DNA from: Lachnospiraceae bacterium | Lineage (GTDB): Bacteria > Bacillota > Clostridia > Lachnospirales > Lachnospiraceae | Assembly: GCA_030526245.1 (NCBI GenBank) | Contig: JAUNDD010000001.1 | Coordinates: 99,518-163,517, forward strand | Direction: 5' to 3' | DNA length: 64,000 nt | Part shown: positions 31,875 through 42,187 of the stretch, piece after piece | Layout: each line of letters opens with the position of its first letter | Numbering within the stretch: position 1 is the first letter of the stretch | Translations under genes and position numbers: made by a program | The notes under the pieces: generated by a model | Told to the model about the DNA's origin: nothing | The model's database searches: none | Seen by the model: the letters and a program-made list of their open reading frames with translations, nothing else

Positions 31875-33974
31875 TTATACATAGAACAGCATCTGCTCGT
31901 AGGTCGGATACGGCATCAGATCTTCCGGAATGGACTCCTCTGCTGCATCGGCCAGTGCACGGATCTTTGCCATGGACTCCAGTACCTCGGCCTGGTAGAC
32001 CTTAGCCTGCTCCAGGAAATCCTCGGTCTGCTCTGCCTTTACGGTCAGTGTCTTCAGAACCTGCAGCTCATCGCAGATCGCTTCAGCAGCCTGAGACAGC
32101 GCGTTGATGGTGGCTTCCTCGGAACGGCAGCTGATGGATGCACTGAACTGTTTCTTCTTCAGAGCGATGGATACATAGCGGTCAATGGTCTGCTCCAGAG
32201 CCGGCAGGAACTGATGGCTGACCATATCGTCCAGGGTCTTCGCCTCAATGTGCAGGGTCTTGCAGTAGTTCTCCAGCAGGATCTCATATCTGGAGTCGAT
32301 CTCGCTCTCGGTAAAGATACCATGCTTGGTGAACAGCTCCACGTTCTTCTCTGCGATAAATACCGGCAGAGCATCCGGAGTGGAACGAAGGTTGTAAAGA
32401 CCTCTCTTCTCGGCTTCAGCCACCCATTCATCGGTGTAACCGTTGCCATTGAAGATGACCTTTTTATGCTCGGCAATGGCCTTGCAGATCAGCTCATGTA
32501 CCTTTGCATCCAGATCCTCCGGTGCCACGCCTTCCAGCAGAGAAGCGATCACGGAAAGCTTTTCAGCCACTGCGGTATTGAGTACCACGTTCGGGCCGGA
32601 TACCGACAGGGAAGATCCCAGAGACCGGAACTCAAACTTGTTGCCGGTGAAGGCGAAGGGTGAGGTTCTGTTTCTGTCGGTGGTATCCTTGGTGAAGTGC
32701 GGCAGTACCGAAGCACCGGTATCCATAGCCACCTTCTTGGTTGCCTCCAGCAGCTTATCTTCTTCGATTGCCTTCAGCACAGCGGTCAGCTCATCGCCCA
32801 GGAAGATGGAGATGATGGCCGGCGGTGCCTCGTTGGCGCCCAGTCTGTGGTCATTTCCGGCACTGGCTACGGACAGTCTCATCAGATCAGCATAATCATC
32901 CACTGCTGCGATGACCGCGGTCAGGAATACCAGGAACTGAATGTTCTCTGCCGGTGTCTTGCCCGGATCGAGAAGGTTAAGACCGGTATCTGTGGTCATG
33001 GACCAGTTGTTATGCTTACCGGAACCGTTGATGCCATCGAAGGGCTTCTCATGCAGCAGGCAGACAAAGCCGTGCTTGTCCGCAACCTTCTTCATGATCT
33101 CCATGGTCAGCTGGTTGTGATCCACGGCCACGTTGGTGGTATCGAAGATCGGAGCCAGCTCATGCTGACAGGGTGCAACCTCGTTGTGCTTGGTCTTGGC
33201 CGGGATACCCAGCTTCCACAGCTCCTCATCCAGGTCATGCATGTAAGCAGCCACTCTCGGTCTTAAGGTTCCAAAGTAATGATCTTCCATTTCCTGACCC
33301 TTCGGCGGCATCGCACCGAGAAGGGTACGGCCTGTGAAGATCAGGTCTTTTCTCTGTTTGTAATCTTCCTTATCGATCAGGAAGTATTCCTGCTCCGGAC
33401 CAACCGTGGTCACCACGCTCTTGACCTCGGTGTTGCCCAGCAGATGCAGCACCTTTACAGCCTGCTTGCTCAGGGCTTCCATGGAACGAAGCAGCGGAGT
33501 CTTCTTATCCAGTGCCTCACCGCTGTAGGAACAGAAGGCGGTGGGGATGCACAGGGTGCCATCCTTGATGAAGGCCGGTGAGGTCGGATCCCATGCCGTA
33601 TAACCTCTTGCCTCAAAGGTAGCTCTCAGACCGCCTGACGGGAAGCTGGATGCATCCGGCTCGCCCTTAACCAGCTCCTTGCCGGAGAACTCCATGATCA
33701 CCTCACCGGTACCGGTGGGAGAAATGAAGCTGTCATGCTTCTCAGCGGTGAAACCGGTCATCGGCTGGAACCAGTGAGTGAAGTGGGTGGCACCATGCTC
33801 AACCGCCCATTCCTTCATAGCCACTGCAACGGCATTCGCTACGTTGAGCTCCAGATGAGTATTCTGGTCGATGGTCTTTTTCAGGGCCTTGTAAATGTCC
33901 TTCGGGAGTTTTTCCCTCATGACTCTATCGTTAAAAACGAGACTTCCGTAGATTTCAGGTATCATCGCACACAT
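31875..33974 (-). CDS. glnN: Glutamine synthetase, type III
   Basis: A 699-residue GlnN-type synthetase joining ammonia and glutamate to glutamine at ATP cost. The length and the N-terminal IPEIYGSLVFNDRVMREKL are diagnostic of type III. Substrate and metal motifs seen include GPEQEYFLID, KHNEVAPCQHELAPIF and NGSGKHNNWSM. ATG at 33974 lies 7 bases after AGGAGG; the longer in-frame extension would begin upstream of its own promoter. It is expressed from a consensus promoter with a terminator-like hairpin in the short leader, and lies between carB and amt-glnB. Confidence 0.96.
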   Translation of the reverse strand: MCAMIPEIYGSLVFNDRVMREKLPKDIYKALKKTIDQNTHLELNVANAVAVAMKEWAVEHGATHFTHWFQPMTGFTAEKHDSFISPTGTGEVIMEFSGKELVKGEPDASSFPSGGLRATFEARGYTAWDPTSPAFIKDGTLCIPTAFCSYSGEALDKKTPLLRSMEALSKQAVKVLHLLGNTEVKSVVTTVGPEQEYFLIDKEDYKQRKDLIFTGRTLLGAMPPKGQEMEDHYFGTLRPRVAAYMHDLDEELWKLGIPAKTKHNEVAPCQHELAPIFDTTNVAVDHNQLTMEIMKKVADKHGFVCLLHEKPFDGINGSGKHNNWSMTTDTGLNLLDPGKTPAENIQFLVFLTAVIAAVDDYADLMRLSVASAGNDHRLGANEAPPAIISIFLGDELTAVLKAIEEDKLLEATKKVAMDTGASVLPHFTKDTTDRNRTSPFAFTGNKFEFRSLGSSLSVSGPNVVLNTAVAEKLSVIASLLEGVAPEDLDAKVHELICKAIAEHKKVIFNGNGYTDEWVAEAEKRGLYNLRSTPDALPVFIAEKNVELFTKHGIFTESEIDSRYEILLENYCKTLHIEAKTLDDMVSHQFLPALEQTIDRYVSIALKKKQFSASISCRSEEATINALSQAAEAICDELQVLKTLTVKAEQTEDFLEQAKVYQAEVLESMAKIRALADAAEESIPEDLMPYPTYEQMLFYV

Positions 33975-34003
33975 GTCATTTCCTCCTATTGCTTGAAAAA
34001 GAA

Positions 34004-34038
34004 AAAGGCGCCTTGGACCTGTTGTCCAAAGCGCCTTT
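34004..34038 (-). promoter_or_regulatory. Leader attenuator hairpin of glnN
   Basis: On the minus strand AAAGGCGCTTTGGAC, 5-base loop AACAG, GTCCAAGGCGCCTTT: 15 bp with one G-U pair, followed by TTCTTTTTC. It starts about 9 nt after the predicted transcription start and ends 30 bases before the start codon. This is a strong intrinsic terminator shape placed in a leader, so expression should need antitermination or readthrough. Confidence 0.8.
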
Positions 34039-34053
34039 GCTTTCGATGGGTGT

Positions 34054-34082
34054 ACTATACAGCCTGCCTTTCGATCTGTCAA
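34054..34082 (-). promoter_or_regulatory. Promoter of glnN
   Basis: On the minus strand consensus TTGACA (34082-34077), 17 bases, TATAGT (34059-34054). Confidence 0.85.
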
Positions 34083-34119
34083 TCGGTTCGGGGCAAGACT
34101 TAATATTCTAAATTTTTCC

Positions 34120-37100
34120 TCAGATCGTAGCAACCGTCAGCGTCTGCTCCTCCAGCACATCCAGCACCACGCGCACCGTATCCAGCGACGTAAACATCGT
34201 CACATTATTCTCGATGGCACAGCGGCGGATAGCAGCACCGTCCCCGTAATGCACACCGGAGAGGATGGCGCGGGTATTGATCACGTAGCTGACGTAGCCG
34301 GCCCGGATCGAATCCAGGACCTCCTCGCTGCCCTCGCTGAGCTTATGCAGCAGACGGGTACGGATGCCCCTCTCCCGCAGGAATTCAGCGGTAACCGTGG
34401 TGGCTTCAATATTGAAGCCCATGTCGTAGAAGCGGCGTACCAGCGGCAGCGCCTCCTCCTTGTCCTCGTCGGCCAGGGTCACGATGATGGTACCGTAATT
34501 ATGCAGCTTCACGCCGGCCGCCAGCAGGGCCTTGTACATGGCCCGGTGCAGGGTCTTGTCGTAGCCGATGGCCTCACCGGTGGACTTCATCTCCGGCGAC
34601 AGGTAAGCGTCCATACCGCGCAGCTTTGAGAAGGAGAAGGCCGGTACCTTGACGCACCAGCGGTCCCGCTCCTCGGGATACAGGTCAAAGATGCCCTGCT
34701 CCTTTAAGGAGATGCCCAGGATCGCCCGGGTGGCGATGTCCGCCAGCGGATAGCCGGTGGCCTTGGACAGGAAGGGCACGGTACGGGAGGAACGGGGATT
34801 GACCTCGATGATGTAGACATCGTCGTGTTCATCTACAATAAACTGAATATTGTAGAGACCCACGATTCCGATTCCCAGTCCCAGCTTCTTTGTATACTGC
34901 AGGATCGTACCCTTGACCTTATCGGAAATACTGTAGGTGGGGTACACACTGATGGAGTCACCGGAATGTACACCGGTACGCTCTACCAGCTCCATGATGC
35001 CCGGGATGAAGACATTGCGTCCGTCGCAGACGGCATCTACCTCCACCTCCTTGCCCCGGATATACTTATCCACCAGCACCGGCTTGTCCACGTCGATCTC
35101 AACCGCCGTCTTCAGATAGTGGCGCAAATCCGCCTCCTTGGAAACGATCTGCATGGCCCGTCCGCCCAGGACAAAGCTGGGACGCACCAGAACCGGATAG
35201 CCGATGGCGGCGGCTGCCTCCACGCCCTCTTCCACGCTGGTCACCGCGGTGCCCTTGGGCTGCGGAATATTCAGATCCTTCAGAAGCTTTTCAAACCGGT
35301 CACGGTTTTCGGCCCGGTCGATGGCATCACAGTCGGTACCGATGATCTTCACGCCGTACTCACGCAGCGGCTCCGCCAGATTGATGGCTGTCTGTCCGCC
35401 CAGGATGGCGATGACACCAACCGGATTTTCCATCTGGATGATGTTCACCACATCCTCCACACACAGAGGCTCGAAATAGAGCTTGTCTGCGGTGGTGTAA
35501 TCCGTGGATACGGTCTCCGGATTGTTGTTGATGATAATGGCCTCATACCCGGCCTCCCGGATGGTCATCACCGCATGAACCGTGGAGTAGTCGAACTCCA
35601 CACCCTGACCGATACGGATGGGGCCGGAGCCCAGCACGACGATCTTTTTCCGGTCGGATATGATCGACTCGTTCTCCTCCTCGTAGGTGGAGTAGAAATA
35701 GGGAATATAGCTTTCAAACTCGGAAGCACAGGTATCGATCATCTTGTAGACCGGGAAGATGCCTTCCTTGCTGCGCATTTTGAAGATCTCCCGATCCGTC
35801 ATATCCCAGAGACGGCCGATCTCCCGATCCGAGAAGCCCAGCTTCTTGGCCTCCAGCAGCACCGCCTTGTGGCGCGGGTGGGTCTTCAGCTTCGCCTCCA
35901 TCCGGGCAATGTTCTTAAGCTTTTCAATAAAGAAGCGATCGATGCCGGTGCGCTCCATGATCTCGGTGATAGCACAGTCGCGGCGCAGCAGCTCCATGAT
36001 GGCCATGATCCGGTCATCGGTTCCCTTTTCGATGTAGGCAAGGAGCTCCTCGCTGGGCAGGGCATCAAACTTCTCGTGATGCAGATGGTACACGCCGATC
36101 TCCAGCGAACGCACCGCCTTGAGCAGACTCTCCTCCAGTGTGCGGCCCACGCTCATGACCTCACCCGTTGCCTTCATCTGGGTTCCCAGGCTGTTGTTGG
36201 CATCCGCAAACTTGTCAAAGGGGAAACGGGGCATCTTGCTGACCACATAGTCCAGGGTCGGCTCAAAGGAAGCCAGGGTATTGGCCAGGGGGATCTCATC
36301 CAGATGCATGCCCACGCTGATCTTGGCCGAAACACGGGCAATGGGGTAGCCGCTGGCCTTGGAAGCCAGGGCCGACGAGCGGGACACACGGGGATTGACC
36401 TCGATCAGATAGTACTGGAAGGACTTCGGATCCAGCGCAAACTGCACGTTGCAGCCGCCCTCGATCTTCAGCTCCCGGATGATCCGCAGGGCGCTGTCGC
36501 GGAGCATATGGTATTCACGGTTGGTGAGCGTCTGGGACGGGCAGACAACGATGGAGTCACCGGTATGGATACCCACCGGATCGATGTTCTCCATGTTGCA
36601 GATGGTGATGGCCGTATCGTTGGCATCACGCATAACCTCGTACTCGATCTCCTTGTAGCCCTTGACGCTCTTTTCGATCAGCACCTGATGCACCGGTGAA
36701 AGTACCAGCGCATTCTTCATGATCTCCCGGAACTGCTCTTCATTTTCGGCAAAGCCGCCACCGGTTCCGCCCAGAGTAAAGGCCGGACGCACCACCAGCG
36801 GGTAGCCGATCTCTTCTGCTGCCGCCAGACCCTCTTCCATATCGTTAGCGATCAGGGACGGAAGCACCGGCTCTCCCAGCTTCAGACACAGCTCCTTAAA
36901 CAGCTCACGGTCCTCGGCTCGCTCGATACTCTCACTGCGGGTTCCCAGAAGCTGCACCTGGCACTCCCGGAGAATGCCCTTCTTTTCCAGCTGCATGGCC
37001 AGATTCAGGCCGGTCTGTCCGCCGATACCCGGCAAAATGGCATCCGGCCGCTCCATACGGATGATCTTGGCCAGGAATTCCAGGGTCAGCGGTTCCATAT

Positions 37101-37293
37101 AGATCTTATCGGCGATGGCCGGATCCGTCATAATGGTGGCCGGATTGGAATTACACAGCACCACCTCATAGCCCTCTTCCCGCAGGGCCAGGCAGGCCTG
37201 GGTTCCGGCATAGTCAAACTCTGCGGCCTGACCGATGACGATGGGACCGGATCCGATCACCAGAATCTTCTTTATATCTGTTCTTTTTGGCAT
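34120..37293 (-). CDS. carB: Carbamoyl-phosphate synthase large subunit
   Basis: A 1057-residue synthetase that makes carbamoyl phosphate from bicarbonate, ammonia channelled from CarA, and two ATP, feeding pyrimidine and arginine synthesis. The two homologous halves are clear: [22 protein letters not shown] near residue 8 and [22 protein letters not shown] near 555, each with an ATP-grasp domain ([18 protein letters not shown]). The C-terminal allosteric MGS-like domain is present. ATG at 37293 follows GGAGG. It is 47 bases after carA in one operon, separated by a small GGTCGTTAAG..CGACC hairpin. Confidence 0.97.
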   Translation of the reverse strand: MPKRTDIKKILVIGSGPIVIGQAAEFDYAGTQACLALREEGYEVVLCNSNPATIMTDPAIADKIYMEPLTLEFLAKIIRMERPDAILPGIGGQTGLNLAMQLEKKGILRECQVQLLGTRSESIERAEDRELFKELCLKLGEPVLPSLIANDMEEGLAAAEEIGYPLVVRPAFTLGGTGGGFAENEEQFREIMKNALVLSPVHQVLIEKSVKGYKEIEYEVMRDANDTAITICNMENIDPVGIHTGDSIVVCPSQTLTNREYHMLRDSALRIIRELKIEGGCNVQFALDPKSFQYYLIEVNPRVSRSSALASKASGYPIARVSAKISVGMHLDEIPLANTLASFEPTLDYVVSKMPRFPFDKFADANNSLGTQMKATGEVMSVGRTLEESLLKAVRSLEIGVYHLHHEKFDALPSEELLAYIEKGTDDRIMAIMELLRRDCAITEIMERTGIDRFFIEKLKNIARMEAKLKTHPRHKAVLLEAKKLGFSDREIGRLWDMTDREIFKMRSKEGIFPVYKMIDTCASEFESYIPYFYSTYEEENESIISDRKKIVVLGSGPIRIGQGVEFDYSTVHAVMTIREAGYEAIIINNNPETVSTDYTTADKLYFEPLCVEDVVNIIQMENPVGVIAILGGQTAINLAEPLREYGVKIIGTDCDAIDRAENRDRFEKLLKDLNIPQPKGTAVTSVEEGVEAAAAIGYPVLVRPSFVLGGRAMQIVSKEADLRHYLKTAVEIDVDKPVLVDKYIRGKEVEVDAVCDGRNVFIPGIMELVERTGVHSGDSISVYPTYSISDKVKGTILQYTKKLGLGIGIVGLYNIQFIVDEHDDVYIIEVNPRSSRTVPFLSKATGYPLADIATRAILGISLKEQGIFDLYPEERDRWCVKVPAFSFSKLRGMDAYLSPEMKSTGEAIGYDKTLHRAMYKALLAAGVKLHNYGTIIVTLADEDKEEALPLVRRFYDMGFNIEATTVTAEFLRERGIRTRLLHKLSEGSEEVLDSIRAGYVSYVINTRAILSGVHYGDGAAIRRCAIENNVTMFTSLDTVRVVLDVLEEQTLTVATI

Positions 37294-37340
37294 CTTTCTT
37301 ACCTCCGCTGCATGCCGGTCGTTCGTAACTTAACGACCTG

Positions 37341-38468
37341 CTAGTGCATCATCTCCATGAACTGATCAAACAGATAGGCACTGTCCTGGGGACCCGGTGC
37401 ACTTTCCGGATGATACTGTACCGAGAACACAGCCTTTCGCTCATCTGCCAGTCCCTCGATGGTCTGATCCAGCAGATTGCGGTGGGTCACCTGCAGTCCC
37501 GTATCCTTCAGACTCTCCTCCAGCACCGCGTAGGAATGGTTCTGGGAGGTGATCTCGATCCGGCCTGTGGTCAGATTCTTCACCGGATGATTGCCGCCGC
37601 GGTGACCAAACTTCAGCTTGTAGGTCTGGGCCCCGCAGGCCAGTGCGATGATCTGATGTCCCAGGCAGATACCAAAGATGGGACAGCTGCCCATCAGCGT
37701 CCGGATGGTATGGATGGTCTCCTGCACATAGGTGGGGTCGCCGGGGCCGTTTGAAATGAAGATTCCGTCGGGCCGAAGCTCCTCAATGGTCTTAGCCGGG
37801 GTATCCCAGGGTACCACCGTCAGTCGCATGCCCCGGGCGGCCATCTGCCGCAGGATATTGTGCTTGATGCCGCAGTCGATCACCACCACATGAGGCTTCT
37901 TTGTTTCCGCTATGCCGGTCACCTCCCGGATGCCCGGCAGGGTATCATAGGTCGGATCCAGCGAAAACTCGTAGATCTCCTTTGTGCTGACCCGGGGCAC
38001 CGCATCCGTTCCCGGCACCCAGTTCCACAGCTCCCGCACGGCTTTGCGGGTATCGTAGCTTTCATCCACCAGATAGGCCCGGCAGCTTCCCACCGTACGG
38101 ATGTGGCGGGTCAGCTTGCGGGTATCGATACCCTGAATGCCCACGATGCCATATTCCTTCATCACCTCATCCAGGGTCTTCGTGCACCGGAAATTGGAGG
38201 GGATCTCACAATACTCCCGCACGATCATGGCCGTCATGGAGGGACGGGATGTCTCGTAATCCTCCTCGCACATGCCGTAGTTGCCGATCAGCGGATAGGT
38301 CATCACCACCGCCTGATCCGTATAGGAAGGATCCGACAGGATCTCCTGATAGCCTGCCATGGATGTGTTAAACACGATCTCTGCCTTCCGGTTTTCCATG
38401 CATCCGAAACCGATGCCCGTATATACACTGCCGTCCTCCAGGACGATCTTTCTGATATTTTTCTTCAT
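37341..38468 (-). CDS. carA: Carbamoyl-phosphate synthase small (glutaminase) subunit
   Basis: A 375-residue class I glutamine amidotransferase that supplies ammonia to CarB. The catalytic loop is IFGICLGHQI with the nucleophilic cysteine, and VQYHPESAPGPQD holds the His-Glu pair. The N-terminal CarA-specific domain begins ALIRKIVLEDG-like with LEDGSVYTGIGFG. ATG at 38468 follows AAAGGA. It lies 120 bases after pyrG and directly ahead of carB, so pyrG-carA-carB may share transcripts. Confidence 0.97.
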   Translation of the reverse strand: MKKNIRKIVLEDGSVYTGIGFGCMENRKAEIVFNTSMAGYQEILSDPSYTDQAVVMTYPLIGNYGMCEEDYETSRPSMTAMIVREYCEIPSNFRCTKTLDEVMKEYGIVGIQGIDTRKLTRHIRTVGSCRAYLVDESYDTRKAVRELWNWVPGTDAVPRVSTKEIYEFSLDPTYDTLPGIREVTGIAETKKPHVVVIDCGIKHNILRQMAARGMRLTVVPWDTPAKTIEELRPDGIFISNGPGDPTYVQETIHTIRTLMGSCPIFGICLGHQIIALACGAQTYKLKFGHRGGNHPVKNLTTGRIEITSQNHSYAVLEESLKDTGLQVTHRNLLDQTIEGLADERKAVFSVQYHPESAPGPQDSAYLFDQFMEMMH

Positions 38469-38588
38469 GTCCGGTCAATCCTTTCGCCTGTGCCTGACTA
38501 TCCACTGCCTTAAGCCTGTTCCAGTTCAGGCACCCTGCTGCTCCCGTTTCTGCCGGGACAGCCTGTATTCCTTATGAAGCCGCCTCAT

Positions 38589-40208
38589 TCACGCCTGCTT
38601 TTCCTCCATGCGTCTGGCCAGTGCCGCCTTCACCAGCCCGTTAAAGAGCGGATGCGCCTGATCCGGTCTGGATTTGAATTCCGGATGGGCCTGGGTGGCG
38701 ATAAAGAAGGGATGCTCCTTCAGCTCCATCATCTCCACGATCCGGCCGTCCGGTGACAGTCCCGACAGGCTCAGTCCATGGGCCTTGAAGATATCCCGGT
38801 ACTCGTTGTTGACTTCGTAGCGGTGACGATGACGCTCGGTGATCTGCGCACTTCCGTACAGCCGCATAGCCAGAGAGCCCTCCTCCAGCACACAGGGGTA
38901 GGAGCCAAGCCGCAGTGTTCCGCCCAGGTTCTCCACATTTTCCTGATCCGGCATCAGATGAATCACCGGATCCGGGGTCTCCGGCACCAGCTCGATGCTG
39001 GCTGCCTCCTTCAGACCGCAGACATGGCGGGCAAATTCCACGATCGCCAGCTGCATGCCCAGACACAGTCCCAGATACGGGATCTTATTCTCCCTCGCAT
39101 ACTCGATGGCCAGGATCATGCCCTCGGTACCACGCTTGCCAAAGCCGCCGGGTACCAGGATACCGTCCACATCGTGCAGGTATTCCTCGCAGTTGTCCCT
39201 GGTCAGCTCCTCGGAGTCGATCCAGCGGATCTTCACATTGGTCTTGTTGGCAATGCCGCCGTGCCGCAGGGATTCCACCACACTGAGGTACGCATCGTGC
39301 AGCGCCACATACTTGCCCACCAGGGCGATCTCCACCTCATGCCGGGGATGCCGGTAATCCTCCACCAGCTGCTTCCAGCCCGCCAGATCCGGTTCCGGGC
39401 AGGGGATCTTCAGGCAGTCGCACACCGCCTGGGCCAGATGCTCCTCTTCCATCATCAGCGGCACCGCATACAGGGTATCCGCATCCAGATTCTGGAGTAC
39501 ATGCTCCTTGGGCATATTGCAGAACAGGCCGATCTTCTCACGCATGGCCTCGTCCACCGGATAATCCGAACGGCACACCAGGATATCCGGCCAGATGCCC
39601 ATGCCCTGCAGACTCTTGACGCTCATCTGGGTGGGCTTGGTCTTCATCTCTCCGGAGGCCTTCAGGTACGGAATCAGGGTCACCTGGATCATGATGGCAT
39701 TCTCCCGTCCCACCTCTGCCTGGAACTGACGGATGGCCTCCAGGAAGGGCTGGCTTTCGATATCGCCCACGGTGCCGCCGATCTCGATGATGGAGATGGT
39801 CATCTCCGGATCTCCCTCCTGCCGGCGATGGAAGCGGTCTTTGATCTCGTTGGTGATATGGGGAATGACCTGCACGGTGCCTCCGCCGTAATCTCCGTGA
39901 CGCTCCTTATTGAGCACCGACCAGTAGATCTTGCCGGAGGTCACATTGGAGTTATAATTCAGATTTTCATTGATAAAACGCTCATAGTGTCCCAGATCCA
40001 GATCCGTTTCGGTACCGTCCTCGGTAACGAAGACCTCACCGTGCTGGATCGGGTTCATGGTGCCGGGATCCACATTGATGTACGGATCAAATTTCTGCAT
40101 CGTAACATGGTAGCCTCTGGCCTTTAAAAGTCGGCCCAGCGAAGCAGCTGTGATTCCCTTTCCAAGACCGGATACAACGCCGCCAGTAACAAATACGTAT
40201 TTAACCAT
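38589..40208 (-). CDS. pyrG: CTP synthase
   Basis: A 539-residue enzyme that aminates UTP to CTP with glutamine nitrogen. The N-terminal synthetase domain begins [18 protein letters not shown] (P-loop), with [20 protein letters not shown]. The C-terminal amidotransferase domain has [11 protein letters not shown] (nucleophilic Cys) and [14 protein letters not shown] at 40208 follows GGGAGG. Its leader carries the nitrogen-type AAGGCGC hairpin rather than the GGGC-initiated CTP-sensing attenuator known from bacilli. Confidence 0.97.
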   Translation of the reverse strand: MVKYVFVTGGVVSGLGKGITAASLGRLLKARGYHVTMQKFDPYINVDPGTMNPIQHGEVFVTEDGTETDLDLGHYERFINENLNYNSNVTSGKIYWSVLNKERHGDYGGGTVQVIPHITNEIKDRFHRRQEGDPEMTISIIEIGGTVGDIESQPFLEAIRQFQAEVGRENAIMIQVTLIPYLKASGEMKTKPTQMSVKSLQGMGIWPDILVCRSDYPVDEAMREKIGLFCNMPKEHVLQNLDADTLYAVPLMMEEEHLAQAVCDCLKIPCPEPDLAGWKQLVEDYRHPRHEVEIALVGKYVALHDAYLSVVESLRHGGIANKTNVKIRWIDSEELTRDNCEEYLHDVDGILVPGGFGKRGTEGMILAIEYARENKIPYLGLCLGMQLAIVEFARHVCGLKEAASIELVPETPDPVIHLMPDQENVENLGGTLRLGSYPCVLEEGSLAMRLYGSAQITERHRHRYEVNNEYRDIFKAHGLSLSGLSPDGRIVEMMELKEHPFFIATQAHPEFKSRPDQAHPLFNGLVKAALARRMEEKQA

Positions 40209-40237
40209 AGTGACCTCCCGGAAAATTTCAAAAAAAT

Positions 40238-40272
40238 AAGGCACTTTGGACCTGGATCCAAAGCGCCTTTGC
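40238..40272 (-). promoter_or_regulatory. Leader attenuator hairpin of pyrG
   Basis: On the minus strand GCAAAGGCGCTTTGGA, loop TCCAGG, TCCAAAGTGCCTT, then ATTTTTTT. Thirteen base pairs with one G-U. Stem sequence is nearly that of glnN (AAGGCGCTTTGGA shared). It ends about 30 bases before the start codon. Confidence 0.8.
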
Positions 40273-40284
40273 TTTAACGCATAA

Positions 40285-40314
40285 ATTCTATTCCTCCCGG
40301 GCACACAGTGTCAA
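40285..40314 (-). promoter_or_regulatory. Promoter of pyrG
   Basis: On the minus strand TTGACA (40314-40309), 18 bases, TAGAAT (40290-40285). The predicted start is about 8-10 bases before the attenuator hairpin. The upstream gap to 40467 otherwise holds only a family-2 fragment near 40422. Confidence 0.75.
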
Positions 40315-40467
40315 TTATTTTCCGGTTTCTAAACGAAATACTTAATATTATGAAGTGTACCCTCTTGTCGACAGTGTTTCGAGCTGTGAAAAGCCAACGT
40401 CTGCCTTACAGCCCTTGTCCGGATACCGGGACCATGATTTGAAGCCGTAAGAGATCTGTCTTTTATG

Positions 40468-42066
40468 CTAGACGATTTCTCTCCTGCTCAGGAATCGCCT
40501 GAGCAGATACACGCCTCCCTTGACCAGCAGATTGCTCACCAGAATCAGGATCGACACAAAGGCCGAACACTCCAGGAAGGACTGGGCCTCGTACTGCGGA
40601 ATCAGCAGAGCAATGGGCCGGGTCACCGAGTTGGCCAGGAAGGATACCGCCGAGATCGTGATCATGGCGTTCACAAAGAAGTAGGCAAAAACCTCCAGAA
40701 ACGTGCCGATACACTGGGGCCAGATCACATCCCGGACGATGCGGGCCCGGGAAACGCCCAGGGTCAGTCCCACCGCCTCCAGGTTTTCATTCAGCTTGCC
40801 CAGTACGTTGTAGAACATCAGATAGGGCGACGCAAAAAAGTGCATCATGTTCACCAGGATCAGGATCGCCAGGGTCCCGTACATAAAGGTGGACTTATAG
40901 AACAGCACATAGGAAAGACCCAGCACCAGTCCCGGGATCGCCATGGTGGTGATGCTCAGCAGATGCAGCAGCCGGGAGGTCACCGAGGACATCCGGGCCG
41001 AGCAGTAGGCCGTCAGGAACCCGATCAAAGCGCCCAAAAGGCCGGTGGCCAGGGCGATCACCAGTGAGTTGCGCAGATACTCGCCGCCGCTCATGGTAAA
41101 GGTCTTGGTGATGTTGTCCGTGGTAAGACTCAGGTCGATGGGATAGTTTTTCATCACCATCAGCGCACAGAACATGGCGATGGGAAGAAACACAAAGACA
41201 CCAAAGACCGTACAGCCTGCGGTGGCCAGCGCCAGGGATCCCCGATCCTTTTTCTGCTCAAAGGCTTTGGATACAAAGGCGCTTTTGGACTGCTCTCTGG
41301 TGAGCAGGTCCACCAGGAAGGCGATCACCGCAGGAATGAGCAGGACCGCTCCGATCACGCTTCCCTTGCCGAAATCCAGCAGACCGATGACATCCTCATA
41401 CATCAGCACCGGCAGTGTCTTTAGCTTGCCGCCGATGGTCAGGGGCACACCGTAATCCGTTACCGTCAGTGAAAAGGCCGTAAACACCGCCGAGATCAGC
41501 GGCTTCCACAGAAACGGCAATGTAATGGAAGTAAACCGCCGCAGCCGGGGGATGCCCAGCACCTGCGCCGCCTCATAGGGCACATAATCCTCATAGGTCA
41601 GCACATCGGAGAACATCAGAAACAGCACCGGGGCCACATACATGGTCTCACCGATGACGATTCCGTGAAAGCCGTAGATATTTCCCTGGAGATGCAAAAG
41701 TCTGGTCAGCAGACCGTTGGCTCCAAAGAGAAGGATCAGACCCGTTCCCTGGGAAATGGACGGGATCATCATCGGCAGCGCGAACAGGATCATAAAAAGT
41801 CCCTTGCAGGGCATGGCCGTTCTGGTCACACTCCAGGCCAGAAAATAGGCCAGAGGCACTGAGATCAGGGTGGTCACTGCTCCCACCTTCACCGAATTCA
41901 GGCAGGCCTTCTGAAATTTCGCCCCTCCGACGATCTTCATCACATCCGTACTGCCCATGTTCACCAGCATGGCGATCAGGGGAAGCAACACCGAGACAAC
42001 AAAGAAGGCGGCCAGCAGTATTTTTAAGCAGACTGAAAAGTCCGCTCCCCGTTTTTTACCTTTCAT
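40468..42066 (-). CDS. ABC transporter permease, fused double-permease type
   Basis: A 532-residue inner-membrane protein with two homologous permease halves, about twelve helices in all. Each half has a cytoplasmic EAA-like loop (YEAAQVLGIPRLRRFTSITLP in part; later EAVGLTLGVSRARIV). This is the FbpB/AfuB/PhnU architecture used for ferric iron, 2-aminoethylphosphonate or similar ligands. ATG at 42066 follows AGGAG and lies inside a small upstream frame that overlaps it by 11 bases. With the binding protein and ATPase upstream it forms a complete importer. Confidence 0.88.
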   Translation of the reverse strand: MKGKKRGADFSVCLKILLAAFFVVSVLLPLIAMLVNMGSTDVMKIVGGAKFQKACLNSVKVGAVTTLISVPLAYFLAWSVTRTAMPCKGLFMILFALPMMIPSISQGTGLILLFGANGLLTRLLHLQGNIYGFHGIVIGETMYVAPVLFLMFSDVLTYEDYVPYEAAQVLGIPRLRRFTSITLPFLWKPLISAVFTAFSLTVTDYGVPLTIGGKLKTLPVLMYEDVIGLLDFGKGSVIGAVLLIPAVIAFLVDLLTREQSKSAFVSKAFEQKKDRGSLALATAGCTVFGVFVFLPIAMFCALMVMKNYPIDLSLTTDNITKTFTMSGGEYLRNSLVIALATGLLGALIGFLTAYCSARMSSVTSRLLHLLSITTMAIPGLVLGLSYVLFYKSTFMYGTLAILILVNMMHFFASPYLMFYNVLGKLNENLEAVGLTLGVSRARIVRDVIWPQCIGTFLEVFAYFFVNAMITISAVSFLANSVTRPIALLIPQYEAQSFLECSAFVSILILVSNLLVKGGVYLLRRFLSRREIV

Positions 42067-42187
42067 ATCCTGCTCCTGTTTCCAGCTCCCATCTCATGGT
42101 CCTTCCGTCTTTGGATCTGCCCACGGCATCCACCAGAAGCACCTTCATCTTAGATCTACCCGAGGTATCGACCGGAAGTACTTTCAT
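42056..42187 (-). CDS. Small coupled ORF with an internal duplication (43 residues)
   Basis: A 44-codon frame whose ATG overlaps the ATPase stop codon (ATGA) and whose TAA lies 11 bases inside the permease start. It begins MKVLPVDTSGRSK, followed at once by the near-copy MKVLLVDAVGRSK, then a Trp-, Glu- and Arg-containing tail. The DNA is a 39-base direct repeat. It may be a real small protein, a device that couples translation of ATPase and permease, or the remains of a lost gene. I do not recognise it. Confidence 0.45.
   Translation of the reverse strand: MKVLPVDTSGRSKMKVLLVDAVGRSKDGRTMRWELETGAGYER

Noticed and set aside
34004..34082. Standard two-hairpin ANTAR target in the glnN leader
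   Set aside because: The predicted start is only about 9 nt before the single hairpin, and loops lack the usual hexaloop pattern; a variant cannot be excluded.
34825..36699. 624-codon plus-strand frame
   Set aside because: Antisense to carB, with no start signals and no recognisable domain.
40209..40300. CTP-sensing pyrG attenuator of the Bacillus kind
   Set aside because: No GGGC at the predicted transcription start and no matching pyrimidine segment in the stem.
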